From an uncultured Bacilli bacterium (GTDB lineage Bacteria > Bacillota_I > Bacilli_A > RF39 > UBA660): a DNA stretch of 6,823 bases. Both the position numbers and the translations under genes were made by a program. The notes beneath the pieces were generated by a model. That model did no database searches, was not told where the DNA came from, and was given only the letters and a program-made list of their open reading frames with translations. Location: positions 1 to 6,823 of the forward strand of contig CANRCO010000066.1 of the NCBI GenBank assembly GCA_947629125.1, written 5' to 3'. This document shows positions 1 through 6,148 of the stretch, piece by piece; the first letter of the stretch is position 1, and each line of letters opens with the position of its first letter.

Positions 1-1256
1 TTATAAGAAATAACTAAATCTTTATGTCCAGCTTTTTCTTGTTTTTTATTATAATTGTCAATAAATTCGATAACTTTGTCTTTAGAATCATAGTCTTTTG
101 GATAAATATTAATTGAATTTGGTTTATCTGGGTCAACAATTCCTAAAGTTTTACAAACACTTTCATAAGTATATTGTTCTCCATCAAATTTACTACCAGT
201 TAAAACATTAATTTCTTTATTAGTTGTTTGTTCTTTATAAATATCAGTTTTAGCAATATTATCAATAACATAATCAATTAAATCATGATTATAACCAACT
301 AATTTTTCTTGGTCAGATGCAGCAGCTTGAACTTGAAGAACACCAACAATTTTTAAATCTGTTCCATTATTAACAATATTTTTTAGATAGGCACTATCTT
401 TTGAATAGTCGCGATAAACACCGTTTTCTTTTTTATAATAATCAGAATTTAATACTAATTTATAAGTTGTATTTAAAATATCATCATAATTGTATTTTGT
501 TTCTTTGATTTTTTTATTATTTTTTAGTAAATCATCTAATTGAGTACGGTCTTTTATATCAAGTCCATATAATACTGAATCGGGAATAATTCCACTTTCA
601 TCTACTATTAATGCTAATTCATTATATTCTTTAGGGAATTTTCCTGCTAATAATTCATAACGATTTTCGGCTAATAATTCAGTAAATAATGGTTCTGGTT
701 CGGTTTCAATCATATCGGCTAATTCTCCAGATGTATCCTTGATATCAGCAATATCTAATAAATTAAAGGTATTTGGATTAATACTAGTAATCTTGTTATT
801 TTTTGTTGAATATATTTGTAAATCTAGATTATATTTATATTGAATTTCAGAAGCATAATTTCTAAATTCTTTATGAGATTCTATGTATTTTTTAAATTCT
901 TCTAGATTATTTTTCTTAACTACTCCAGAAGTTAGTGATTGAATTTCGCTATTTATATCATCACTTGAACATAGTTTTTTGTCAGTACATTTAGCATCAT
1001 CTCCACCAAATATTCCTTCAGTTCCTTCAGTTAAATATTTAGAGATGTCTAATGATTCTTCTGCTACTTCGATTGGGAATTCAGTTAATGATTCCTTTTC
1101 TTTTTCCGATACGTAGTTAGATACTCCGTTTGATAAAGCTAAGATTAAAGCTATACCAATTATACCCATACTACCAGCAAATGCCGTTAAGAATGTTCGA
1201 CCTTTTTTGGTCATCAAGTTATTAAATGATAAACTTAATGAAGCCATAAATGACAT
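1..1256 (-). CDS. FtsX/MacB-type ABC transporter permease, partial (3' end beyond the left edge)
   Basis: The frame is open from the window edge to the ATG at 1256 (418 codons visible) and continues upstream without a stop to the A-run at 1292-1299. Residues 10-20 (SFNNLMTKKGR) form a cytoplasmic entry helix, and about 21-41 is a transmembrane segment (TFLTAFAGSMGIIGIALILAL). A long hydrophilic region follows, as in the extracytoplasmic domain of MacB-like permeases; the closing membrane helices are missing. Two cysteines six residues apart (CTDKKLC) lie early in that domain. In many Bacillota this permease is the C-terminal half of a protein that begins with the ATPase; here the ATPase is the adjacent upstream gene in a different frame. 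There is no good ribosome binding site before ATG 1256 or ATG 1247, so separate initiation looks weak. The substrate is unknown; peptide or drug export is only a family-level guess. Confidence 0.85.
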   Translation of the reverse strand, partial: MSFMASLSLSFNNLMTKKGRTFLTAFAGSMGIIGIALILALSNGVSNYVSEKEKESLTEFPIEVAEESLDISKYLTEGTEGIFGGDDAKCTDKKLCSSDDINSEIQSLTSGVVKKNNLEEFKKYIESHKEFRNYASEIQYKYNLDLQIYSTKNNKITSINPNTFNLLDIADIKDTSGELADMIETEPEPLFTELLAENRYELLAGKFPKEYNELALIVDESGIIPDSVLYGLDIKDRTQLDDLLKNNKKIKETKYNYDDILNTTYKLVLNSDYYKKENGVYRDYSKDSAYLKNIVNNGTDLKIVGVLQVQAAASDQEKLVGYNHDLIDYVIDNIAKTDIYKEQTTNKEINVLTGSKFDGEQYTYESVCKTLGIVDPDKPNSINIYPKDYDSKDKVIEFIDNYNKKQEKAGHKDLVISY

Positions 1257-1285
1257 CGAAGTTTTTTCTTCTTTATTATTTTTTA

Positions 1286-1987
1286 CTATTTCTTTTTTTC
1301 ATCTTCTTCATTATAAGGATTAGTATCATCTAAGATTTTTCCATCCTTTAATTCAACTATTCTTGTTGAATATTCATGAGCTAACTCTGGGTTGTGAGTA
1401 ACCATAATTACTAGTCTATCTTCAGCAATTTCTTTTAAGATATTCATAATTTGGATACTTGTATGAGAATCTAGTGCTCCGGTTGGTTCATCAGCAAGAA
1501 TAATCTCTGGGTCATTAACTAATGCACGAGCTATTGATACTCTTTGCATTTGACCACCAGAAAGTTGATTTGGTTTTTTATCAATATGTTCTTTTAAACC
1601 AACTTTAGTTAATGCTTCAATAGCTTTTTTTCTTCTTTCTTTTTTAGAAATTCCTGATAAAGTTAAAGCTAATTCCACATTGGCTAAAATAGTTTGATGC
1701 GAAATTAAATTATAGCTTTGAAAAATAAAACCAACGCGATGATTTCGATAACTATCCCAATCTTTATCTTTGTAAGTTTTTGTCGATACCCCTTCAATAA
1801 TTAAATTTCCGCTATCATAATGGTCTAAGCCACCAATTATATTAAGCAATGTAGTTTTACCACTACCACTTTGACCTAATATAGAAACAAATTCATTGTT
1901 GCGAAAATTTATGCTTATTCCTTTTAATACATGTTGTTTATTTGTTCCATCTCTAAAAACTGAATATACTTTATATGGTTTCTTCAT
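1286..1987 (-). CDS. ABC transporter ATP-binding protein (MacB/LolD/FtsE class)
   Basis: This 233-residue nucleotide-binding subunit powers the adjacent FtsX-like permease at the membrane. All ATPase motifs are present: Walker A GQSGSGKT (38-45), Q-loop Gln90, signature LSGGQMQR (142-149), Walker B IILADEP (162-168) with catalytic Glu167, D-loop GALD (170-173) and H-loop His198. The acidic/lysine tail (NEEDEKKK) ends in TAG, but it reads like the linker to a fused permease: a -1 shift on its A AAA AAG heptamer joins the permease frame. The N-terminus is unusual. Family members normally begin with a short strand such as LELKNIxKxY, whereas this one starts MKKPYKVYSVFRDGTNKQ. An in-frame TAA lies 7 codons before ATG 1987, and no Shine-Dalgarno sequence is visible. 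The ATG follows a terminator hairpin by about 60 bases. The function is firm; the exact start and end of the product are less so. Confidence 0.93.
   Translation of the reverse strand: MKKPYKVYSVFRDGTNKQHVLKGISINFRNNEFVSILGQSGSGKTTLLNIIGGLDHYDSGNLIIEGVSTKTYKDKDWDSYRNHRVGFIFQSYNLISHQTILANVELALTLSGISKKERRKKAIEALTKVGLKEHIDKKPNQLSGGQMQRVSIARALVNDPEIILADEPTGALDSHTSIQIMNILKEIAEDRLVIMVTHNPELAHEYSTRIVELKDGKILDDTNPYNEEDEKKK
1292..1298 (-). promoter_or_regulatory. A AAA AAG slippery heptamer, candidate -1 frameshift site
   Basis: On the minus strand the ATPase frame reads GAA AAA AAG AAA TAG. The last A of GAA plus AAA AAG forms the A AAA AAG heptamer in the phase required for -1 slippage, the type used in dnaX. 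After slippage the frame reads AAA AAA GAA ATA GTA and continues into the permease with no stop. No convincing stimulatory stem is visible downstream: only a 4-bp GAAG/CTTC stem about 20 bases on. An indel in the seven-A run is the main alternative. Confidence 0.45.
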
Positions 1988-1988
1988 T

Positions 1989-2042
1989 TTAGTAGGAGCA
2001 ACAATGGCTTATCTTTCTGCAGCAATAAAAAAATAAATGCAT
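1989..2042 (-). other. 17-codon upstream reading frame, doubtful
   Basis: An ATG at 2042 opens a 17-codon frame (MHLFFYCCRKISHCCSY) whose TAA ends one base before the ATPase ATG. It has four cysteines, follows the terminator hairpin directly, and lacks a visible ribosome binding site. It could be a leader peptide coupled to the ATPase, but it is short enough to be chance. Confidence 0.12.
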
Positions 2043-2044
2043 AT

Positions 2045-2072
2045 AAAAGCCACGTTAAAAAACGTGGTTTTT
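2045..2072. terminator. Hairpin terminator between the DUF2752 gene and the ATPase gene
   Basis: The arms CCACGTT (2050-2056) and AACGTGG (2061-2067) pair perfectly around a 4-base A loop, with A/T pairs extending the stem outward. On the minus strand the stem is followed by CTTTTAT and sits at the end of the DUF2752 gene, whose TAA lies in the outer stem. On the plus strand it is followed by TTTTT, so it can work in both directions. Confidence 0.75.
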
Positions 2073-2490
2073 AATTGTTATAATTAGTTATTTCAGTTGG
2101 AAGTAAATAACTAAATTGAGGCATATTACGCATACAACCAAAAACAATAAAAATAATAGTTAAAGCAATCCAAAATTTATTATTAATATGTTTTTGAAAA
2201 AAAGAAGTTTTTCCTTTAATATAACTAATAACTAAATCTAGAAGGTAAAAAAGCCAAATAGGAATAGTTATAAAAAGTAATGGATTATAACGAAATGCTT
2301 GGTAAAAATCTAAGTTTAAAATTGCAAATAACATTCTTGTTATTCCACAACCAGGGCAATATAACTTTGTTATTTTATGTATAGGACAATCAATAGCAAA
2401 ATTAAATTTAGTATTTAAATATTTGTATAGTACTAAAAGACTTATAACTATAATGCTTATAATAAATGTATTTCTTATTTTACTTTTCAT
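2071..2490 (-). CDS. DUF2752 family membrane protein
   Basis: This 139-residue integral membrane protein has the marks of the DUF2752 family: Cys-Pro at 35-36, the CPGCGITR motif at 45-52, RYNP at 67-70 and a late Arg-Asn (121-122). Hydrophobic helices cover about 8-25, 71-91 and 106-120, so it probably has three membrane passes with the cysteine motif in the loop after the first. Three cysteines (35, 45, 48) could bind a metal or form a disulfide, but the family has no established biochemical role. It lies 30 bases downstream of the DUF4234 gene on the same strand, and such small membrane proteins are often neighbours. No Shine-Dalgarno sequence precedes ATG 2490; that space is taken by the T-run of a small hairpin, so expression may depend on read-through. 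Length is normal for the family. Confidence 0.88.
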   Translation of the reverse strand: MKSKIRNTFIISIIVISLLVLYKYLNTKFNFAIDCPIHKITKLYCPGCGITRMLFAILNLDFYQAFRYNPLLFITIPIWLFYLLDLVISYIKGKTSFFQKHINNKFWIALTIIFIVFGCMRNMPQFSYLLPTEITNYNN

Positions 2491-2496
2491 TTGAAT

Positions 2497-2521
2497 AAAA
2501 AAGAAATATAATCTATATTTC
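2497..2521 (-). terminator. Weak hairpin terminator after the DUF4234 gene
   Basis: On the minus strand GAAATATA and TATATTTC form an 8-bp stem with a 3-base loop (2503-2521), followed directly by six T. The stem has only two G-C pairs, so termination may be partial. That would allow read-through into the DUF2752 gene, whose ATG is only 6 bases past the T-run. Confidence 0.45.
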
Positions 2522-2874
2522 TAATTTTCCGTAGCAGCAATTTTGTTTAAATCATTTTGAATTAAAGCATAGTTAACAATACTTAAACCAAATATTTGAA
2601 TTATTAAATATAAAATTGCATTATCATTAGCTGGCAATTTAGCTTTTTCTAAAGCTTTTACAGATGCTTGACCCATTTTATATGCCCAATAAATATACCA
2701 AATACCACATGTTATGATACCTAGTAAAAGATCCATTCCACCATTTAATGATTCATCTCCACTTGCAGTACGCATATCATTAGTTATTTGAACAAACCAA
2801 ACTAAACCATATATGCCACAAGTTATAACAGTTAAAACTACATTCATGGCAATATCTCTTTTTTTAATAGTCAT
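2521..2874 (-). CDS. DUF4234 family membrane protein
   Basis: This 117-residue membrane protein of the DUF4234 family carries the repeated signature ITCGIYGLVWF (17-27) and IITCGIWYIYW (53-63), each inside a transmembrane helix. A third helix covers about 86-105, and QNDLN (106-110) near the end is the usual family tail. The N-terminus starts KKRDIAMNVVLTVITCG, with the basic patch typical before the first helix. ATG 2874 is supported by a good ribosome binding site (GAGAGG at 2881-2886, 6 bases away) and by a promoter just upstream. The molecular function of the family is unknown. It is probably the first gene of a two-gene unit with the DUF2752 gene, although a weak hairpin separates them. 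Confidence 0.88.
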   Translation of the reverse strand: MTIKKRDIAMNVVLTVITCGIYGLVWFVQITNDMRTASGDESLNGGMDLLLGIITCGIWYIYWAYKMGQASVKALEKAKLPANDNAILYLIIQIFGLSIVNYALIQNDLNKIAATEN

Positions 2875-2897
2875 AGTATACCTCTCTTTCTACCAAA

Positions 2898-2926
2898 ATA
2901 TTATCATATTTAATAAATTATCTCAA
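2898..2926 (-). promoter_or_regulatory. Putative promoter of the DUF4234 gene
   Basis: On the minus strand TTGAGA (2921-2926) is followed after exactly 17 bases by TAATAT (2898-2903). A TGA triplet just before the -10 gives an extended -10 (TGN). The start point would fall near 2891, leaving a short leader that contains the ribosome binding site. Confidence 0.5.
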
Positions 2927-2979
2927 TAATAAATTATAAGTTGTTAGTATAGCAAATATTCTAAAAAAAAATTTTTATT

Positions 2980-3010
2980 TAAAAACAAAAAATCTAGTAA
3001 AAAACTAGAT
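2980..3010 (-). terminator. Second (strong) terminator after tRNA-Trp
   Basis: ATCTAGT (2992-2998) and ACTAGAT (3004-3010) form a perfect 7-bp stem with a 5-base loop. On the minus strand it is followed by a T-rich tract, the signature of a Rho-independent terminator for transcripts leaving the tRNA gene. Confidence 0.75.
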
Positions 3011-3020
3011 AATTTATTAA

Positions 3021-3040
3021 AAACTCCGAAATTGGAGTTT
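3021..3040 (-). terminator. First terminator after tRNA-Trp
   Basis: AAACTCC (3021-3027) and GGAGTTT (3034-3040) pair perfectly around a 6-base loop, 9 bases beyond the tRNA CCA end. On the minus strand the stem ends in a run of T followed by AATAAA. With the next hairpin it forms a tandem terminator. Confidence 0.7.
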
Positions 3041-3049
3041 ATCTACATC

Positions 3050-3123
3050 TGGCAGGGGATGAGAGAATCGAACTCCCAACAGTGGTTTTGGAGACCATTA
3101 TTATACCATTTAACTAATCCCCT
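3050..3123 (-). tRNA. tRNA-Trp (anticodon CCA)
   Basis: The minus strand folds as a full tRNA. The acceptor stem is AGGGGAT/ATCCCCT, the anticodon loop is CTCCAAA with anticodon CCA, and the T stem GGGAG/CTCTC encloses the loop TTCGATT. The discriminator is G and the CCA tail is encoded (3050-3052). The sequence resembles Bacillus-type tRNA-Trp; the first anticodon-stem pair is an A-C mismatch. Anticodon CCA reads only UGG, which agrees with UGA being a stop here. Confidence 0.95.
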
Positions 3124-3142
3124 AAAAAATTTAACTAATGAT

Positions 3143-3171
3143 ATTATAGCATAGAAATTAAGAAATCAAAA
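3143..3171 (-). promoter_or_regulatory. Promoter of tRNA-Trp
   Basis: On the minus strand a perfect TATAAT (3143-3148) is preceded by TGC (3149-3151), making an extended -10. A weak -35 (TTTTGA, 3166-3171) sits 17 bases upstream. The predicted start falls about 13 bases before the tRNA. Confidence 0.7.
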
Positions 3172-3198
3172 TAAATTTTTAAACTTATTATCATATAT

Positions 3199-3204
3199 TA
3201 TAAT
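3199..3204 (+). promoter_or_regulatory. Possible -10 box of the cwlJ-like gene
   Basis: A perfect TATAAT lies just upstream of the gene, with only a poor -35 (TTTTTA, 3176-3181) at 17 bases. Transcription would start near 3211, almost at ATG 3215, leaving no room for the ribosome binding site at 3205-3210. It may therefore be chance, or the gene may use a sporulation sigma factor promoter that I cannot recognise here. Confidence 0.3.
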
Positions 3205-3637
3205 GGTGAGATATATGATTGTAAGTTATACAGCAAAAGAATTAGATCTTTTAGCAAGGATTATGCGAGCTGAGGCTTTAAGTGAAGGTGACTTAGGGAT
3301 GCTAATGGTTGGAAACGTTGTAGTCAATCGGGTTTTAGCTAATTGTTTAACTTTTAGGGATATCGATTCAGTTTATGATGCCATTTATCAACCCAATCAA
3401 TTTTCTGGAACTAAAGGCTCATTATTTCAATCTTCAGCAACTTCATTAGAAAAAGGTTTAGCCCAAAGAATTTTAAATGGTGAAGATTATTATCCAGCTA
3501 CTCATAGTCTATGGTTTTATGCACCTGGTAGTAATGCAACTTGTAAAAGTCAATGGTACGGACAAAATTTAGCTGGGCGATATAAAAATCATTGTTTTTA
3601 TAAACCCGACCCTGGAGAATGTGCTGAATTGTATTAA
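3203..3637 (+). CDS. cwlJ: CwlJ-like cell wall hydrolase (SleB/CwlJ family)
   Basis: This 144-residue protein is of the Hydrolase_2 (SleB/CwlJ) family. In Bacillus, CwlJ is a spore-coat enzyme that helps degrade the cortex peptidoglycan during germination. Identity rests on the order of conserved blocks matching CwlJ from end to end: DLLARIMRAEA (15-25, with putative catalytic Glu24), GMLMVGNVVVNRV, IYQPNQF, SLWFYAP, QWYGQNLAGRYKNHCFYKP and a final CAELY. Like CwlJ, it has no signal peptide and no attached binding domain, and its length is almost the same as the roughly 142-residue Bacillus protein. The better start may be ATG 3215 (fifth codon), which has GGTGAG 4 bases upstream, whereas ATG 3203 has no site. 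It converges on the LysM gene. If it is truly CwlJ-type, the organism forms spores; other roles in wall remodelling are possible. Confidence 0.88.
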   Translation: MVRYMIVSYTAKELDLLARIMRAEALSEGDLGMLMVGNVVVNRVLANCLTFRDIDSVYDAIYQPNQFSGTKGSLFQSSATSLEKGLAQRILNGEDYYPATHSLWFYAPGSNATCKSQWYGQNLAGRYKNHCFYKPDPGECAELY

Positions 3638-3638
3638 A

Positions 3639-3665
3639 AAAACTGAGATTTTAAATTTCAGTTTT
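3639..3665. terminator. Bidirectional terminator between the cwlJ-like and LysM genes
   Basis: AAAACTGAGAT (3639-3649) pairs with ATTTCAGTTTT (3655-3665), with one G-T wobble and a 5-base loop. On the minus strand it is followed by T (a run of seven with the stem's end) and on the plus strand by TTTTAATTT. It serves both convergent genes; the LysM stop codon lies inside it. Confidence 0.8.
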
Positions 3666-4437
3666 AATTTGGTATTAAAAGTTTTTGACCAATACTTAAA
3701 TTTGTTGTTGCTAAGTTATTTAAATTGATTATATCTGTAACTGTTGTATTGTATTTTCGAGCTATGCTATATAAAGAATCACCGCTTTGAACGGTATAAG
3801 TTAGATAATTGTTTTTATTTGGTATTATCAGAGTTTGGCCGATAGATAGTAAGTTAGAAGTTAAATTATTAGCTTGTTTTAGTTCATCAACACTTATTCC
3901 ATACATATTTGCGATTTTATATAAACTATCTCCGCTTTTAACTATATAAATATTGTTTGTATCATTTTGTGTTTCATCTGTATTACTTGGCAATTTTAAT
4001 TGTTGACCGATACTTAAATTGTTAGAAGTTAAATTGTTTAATCTTTTTAATTCATCCACCGTTGTATTATATTTTTGAGCTATACTATATAAAGAATCTC
4101 CAGCTTTCACTATATAAACATTATCTGCAATTTTTTTATCAGGTATAATTAATTTTTGACCTACTGATAATAAATTAGAAGTTAAATTATTAGCTTGTTT
4201 TAGTTCATCAACAGTTAAGCCATACATATTCGCTATTTTATATAGACTATCTCCACTTTTAACAATGTAGACATTTTCATCAATTGTAATATCAGTTGTA
4301 GGTATTTTTAATTGTTGTCCTATAGTTAGAGCATTACTTGTTAAATTATTTAAAGCTTTAAGTTCAGCTACTGTCGTATTAAATTTTCGAGCTATGCCCC
4401 ATAAAGTATCACCTGATACATTTTTTATGTAACATTG
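3664..4437 (-). pseudogene. LysM-repeat protein gene, 5' end lost at an element junction
   Basis: The open frame encodes five LysM peptidoglycan-binding modules of about 43 residues in tandem, ending at TAA 3664-3666. Module cores read SGDTLWGIARKFNTT, SGDSLYKIANMYG, AGDSLYSIAQKYNTT, SGDSLYKIANMYG and SGDSLYSIARKYNTT, each closing with GQxLxIP. No ATG, GTG or TTG lies in frame before 4227, and ATG 4227 falls inside the second module (MYGLTVDEL), so it is not a natural start. The frame runs upstream to a TAA at 4438-4440, but LysM similarity ends at Val-Ser-Gly-Asp (about 4417); beyond that the bases belong to the recombinase gene, which overlaps by 13 bases. The intact protein presumably had a 5' part now at the far end of the element. 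It probably bound cell wall or spore cortex; any enzyme domain is not visible. A residual 187-residue product from 4227 cannot be excluded. Confidence 0.75.
3854..4213 (-). repeat. Duplicated LysM-pair unit, 321-base period
   Basis: Identical 39-base stretches lie at 3854-3892 and 4175-4213, both coding for the same part of a LysM module (VDELKQANNLTSNLLS). The period of 321 bases spans two modules plus linkers. It indicates that a two-module unit was duplicated fairly recently. Confidence 0.8.
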
Positions 4438-5981
4438 TTAAAAGTAAATATAATATCTATCCTTTTATCTTGATAGATATAAATCTTTTCAACTAAATTT
4501 ATTATTAATTCTCTTGTTGGAATTTCTATTGATAAAAATTCATTAATGTATTTTTCTATTTTTTTGTTATCTATTTTGTTTGATTCTTGATTTTGATTTT
4601 TAAGATTATCAATATACTTTTTATTATCATCTATTTCTTTTTTTATATTTTCACTTACTCTTAAATATTGTGATTCGTCGATAATACCTTTTAATCTATC
4701 CATATAAGTTTTATCTAAATTTTTAGTTAGTTTATTATTGATAAATTTTAGACTTTCAATTTGTTTCTTTAATTTTAAAGTATTGTCTTCAAATTTTATA
4801 TTTCTTATAGAATCTTTTATTTTGTTTTTATCAAGATATTTACGACAAACATCTTTAATATTATCTAAAATTACTTTTTCTAGTGTTTCATAGTTATTCG
4901 TATGTGTTGTACAAACATGATACTTAGAGTAAGTTCTATAATAATCACAAGTAGTATAACTTCTTTTTGTTTTATTTTGATATCTTATTGTTATTCGATG
5001 TTTACAATCGCCACAATATAAAAGTCCATCTAATAAATAAAATCTTTTCTTTTCTGGTCTTTTCACATTTTTAGGAAGTAAATCCTGTACATAATTAAAA
5101 GTATCTCTATCTATTATTGCTTTATGATTATTTGGAACAATGATATAGTCTTTAGGATTGTTTTTAACAGTTTTTTTAAGTTTATAATTTATCTTTTTAG
5201 TTTTTCCTTGAACTGAATCTCCAGCGTAAATTTGATTAGTTAGAATTGCTTTTATAGTTGTATCAACCCATACACCAAGTTCCTGTGATATACATTTACT
5301 ACTACATTTTGTATTCCATACATAATTGTAATAAGATGCTGGAGTTTTAATTTTTCTTTTGGTAAGTTCTTGAGCTATATAATGATAGGTATTGCCTTTA
5401 AGTGCTAAATCAAATATTAATCTAACAGTTCTAGCTTGTTCTTCATTTATTATTAGATGATTTTTATTATTCGGATCTTTCATATAGCCAAAGGGACATC
5501 TTCCAGATACATATAAACCTTCTTTCATTCTTGAATGCAAACTTGTTTTTACTTTTTTTGAAATATCTTTCGCATACATATCATTCATAATTGCTTTAAA
5601 AGGTGCGATATCATTATTTGTATTATCTATAAATGTATCTATTCCATCATTAATAGCAATATATCTTATATTATTATTTGGAAAGTATTTTTCTATTAAT
5701 TCTCCTGTTCCTATATAATCTCTACCTAATCTTGACATATCTTTAGTAATTATCATATTGATTTTACCTATTTCAATGTCTTTAATCATTCTTTTAAATG
5801 ATGGTCTTTCAAAATTAGTTCCAGTAAATCCATCATCAACATACTCATCTATTACATTATAATTATTTTCTTTTACATATTGATTAAGTAAACTTCTTTG
5901 ACTTATAATACTATCTGATTCGATATTTCCATCATCCCTTGATAATCTTATATAAAGTCCTACTTTAAAACTGCTATTCAC
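4425..5981 (-). CDS. Large serine recombinase (TnpX/TndX-type site-specific integrase)
   Basis: This 518-residue enzyme cuts and rejoins DNA at attachment sites, integrating and excising the element. The N-terminal resolvase domain (about 5-145) has YIRLS with nucleophile Ser14, Gln28-Arg29, DDGFTGTNFERP (49-60) and KDMSRLGRD (80-88). The Recombinase domain follows (about 160-300, starting CPFGYMKDP). A zinc ribbon is formed by Cys323, Cys326, Cys345 and Cys357, then a long charged coiled coil (about 390-475) and a short C-terminal domain. Length and order are those of an intact, probably active member. The start is GTG 5981: its G-T-G-A overlaps the TGA of the small upstream gene. An AAAGGAG lies 15 bases upstream, too far for normal initiation, so translational coupling is likely. 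The stop lies 13 bases inside the remaining LysM frame, placing the gene's 3' end at the element border. Confidence 0.95.
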   Translation of the reverse strand: MNSSFKVGLYIRLSRDDGNIESDSIISQRSLLNQYVKENNYNVIDEYVDDGFTGTNFERPSFKRMIKDIEIGKINMIITKDMSRLGRDYIGTGELIEKYFPNNNIRYIAINDGIDTFIDNTNNDIAPFKAIMNDMYAKDISKKVKTSLHSRMKEGLYVSGRCPFGYMKDPNNKNHLIINEEQARTVRLIFDLALKGNTYHYIAQELTKRKIKTPASYYNYVWNTKCSSKCISQELGVWVDTTIKAILTNQIYAGDSVQGKTKKINYKLKKTVKNNPKDYIIVPNNHKAIIDRDTFNYVQDLLPKNVKRPEKKRFYLLDGLLYCGDCKHRITIRYQNKTKRSYTTCDYYRTYSKYHVCTTHTNNYETLEKVILDNIKDVCRKYLDKNKIKDSIRNIKFEDNTLKLKKQIESLKFINNKLTKNLDKTYMDRLKGIIDESQYLRVSENIKKEIDDNKKYIDNLKNQNQESNKIDNKKIEKYINEFLSIEIPTRELIINLVEKIYIYQDKRIDIIFTFNNVT

Positions 5982-6148
5982 AATTCTAAATTCATACTCC
6001 TTTCACCTTGGGAATAATGAGTAGTATTTAAAATATTACAAGTCGTATAAATATGTTTTTCTAATTCTATTTTTAATACATTAGTTATTATTTCATTTAA
6101 AGTTTTACCATTTTCTTTAAATTTTAAATTAACTTTGTATTTAACCAT
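5978..6148 (-). CDS. Small TnpW-like protein encoded before the recombinase
   Basis: This 56-residue frame starts at ATG 6148 and ends in TGA 5978-5980, overlapping the recombinase GTG by two bases (GTGA). A GGAGG lies 11 bases before the ATG. The protein begins MVKYKVNLKFKENGKTLNEI and is predicted as a strand (YKVNLKF) followed by an amphipathic helix (TLNEIITNVLKIELEKH). That pattern resembles the small TnpW proteins (Y-x-V-x-x-x-F-x-E followed by a helix) encoded next to serine recombinases in Bacillota transposons. The role of TnpW is not established; a partner or regulator of the recombinase is my inference. The tail also supplies the AAAGGAG site for the next gene. Coding is supported by the coupling, the ribosome binding site and the resemblance; the family assignment is tentative. 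Confidence 0.65.
   Translation of the reverse strand: MVKYKVNLKFKENGKTLNEIITNVLKIELEKHIYTTCNILNTTHYSQGERSMNLEL

Noticed and set aside
1258..1271. GAAG/CTTC stem as a frameshift-stimulating structure.
   Set aside because: Only four base pairs, and about 20 bases from the heptamer, which is too weak and too far.
3050..3123. Possible UGA-to-Trp recoding, given the extreme AT content.
   Set aside because: The tRNA-Trp anticodon is CCA, TGG codes tryptophan in the genes here, and the small recombinase-linked gene uses TGA as a stop.
3050..3123. tRNA-Trp as an integration target for the mobile element.
   Set aside because: The tRNA is intact, no repeat of its 3' end is seen in the window, and genes on both sides look like ordinary chromosome. 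The element junction is clearly in the LysM gene.
3664..4227. Treating ATG 4227 as the true start of a complete 187-residue LysM protein.
   Set aside because: The ATG is inside a LysM module, and both the rest of that module and another LysM module continue in frame upstream to 4417. The gene is better read as 5'-truncated.
3664..4437. Regular repeats that could suggest a CRISPR array.
   Set aside because: The repeats are in-frame protein modules of about 130 bases with diverged sequence, not short identical repeats with unique spacers.
5978..5995. ATG 5995 as the start of the recombinase, just after AAAGGAG.
   Set aside because: That ATG is in the frame of the small upstream gene and reaches TGA after five codons; it is also only one base from the GGAG.
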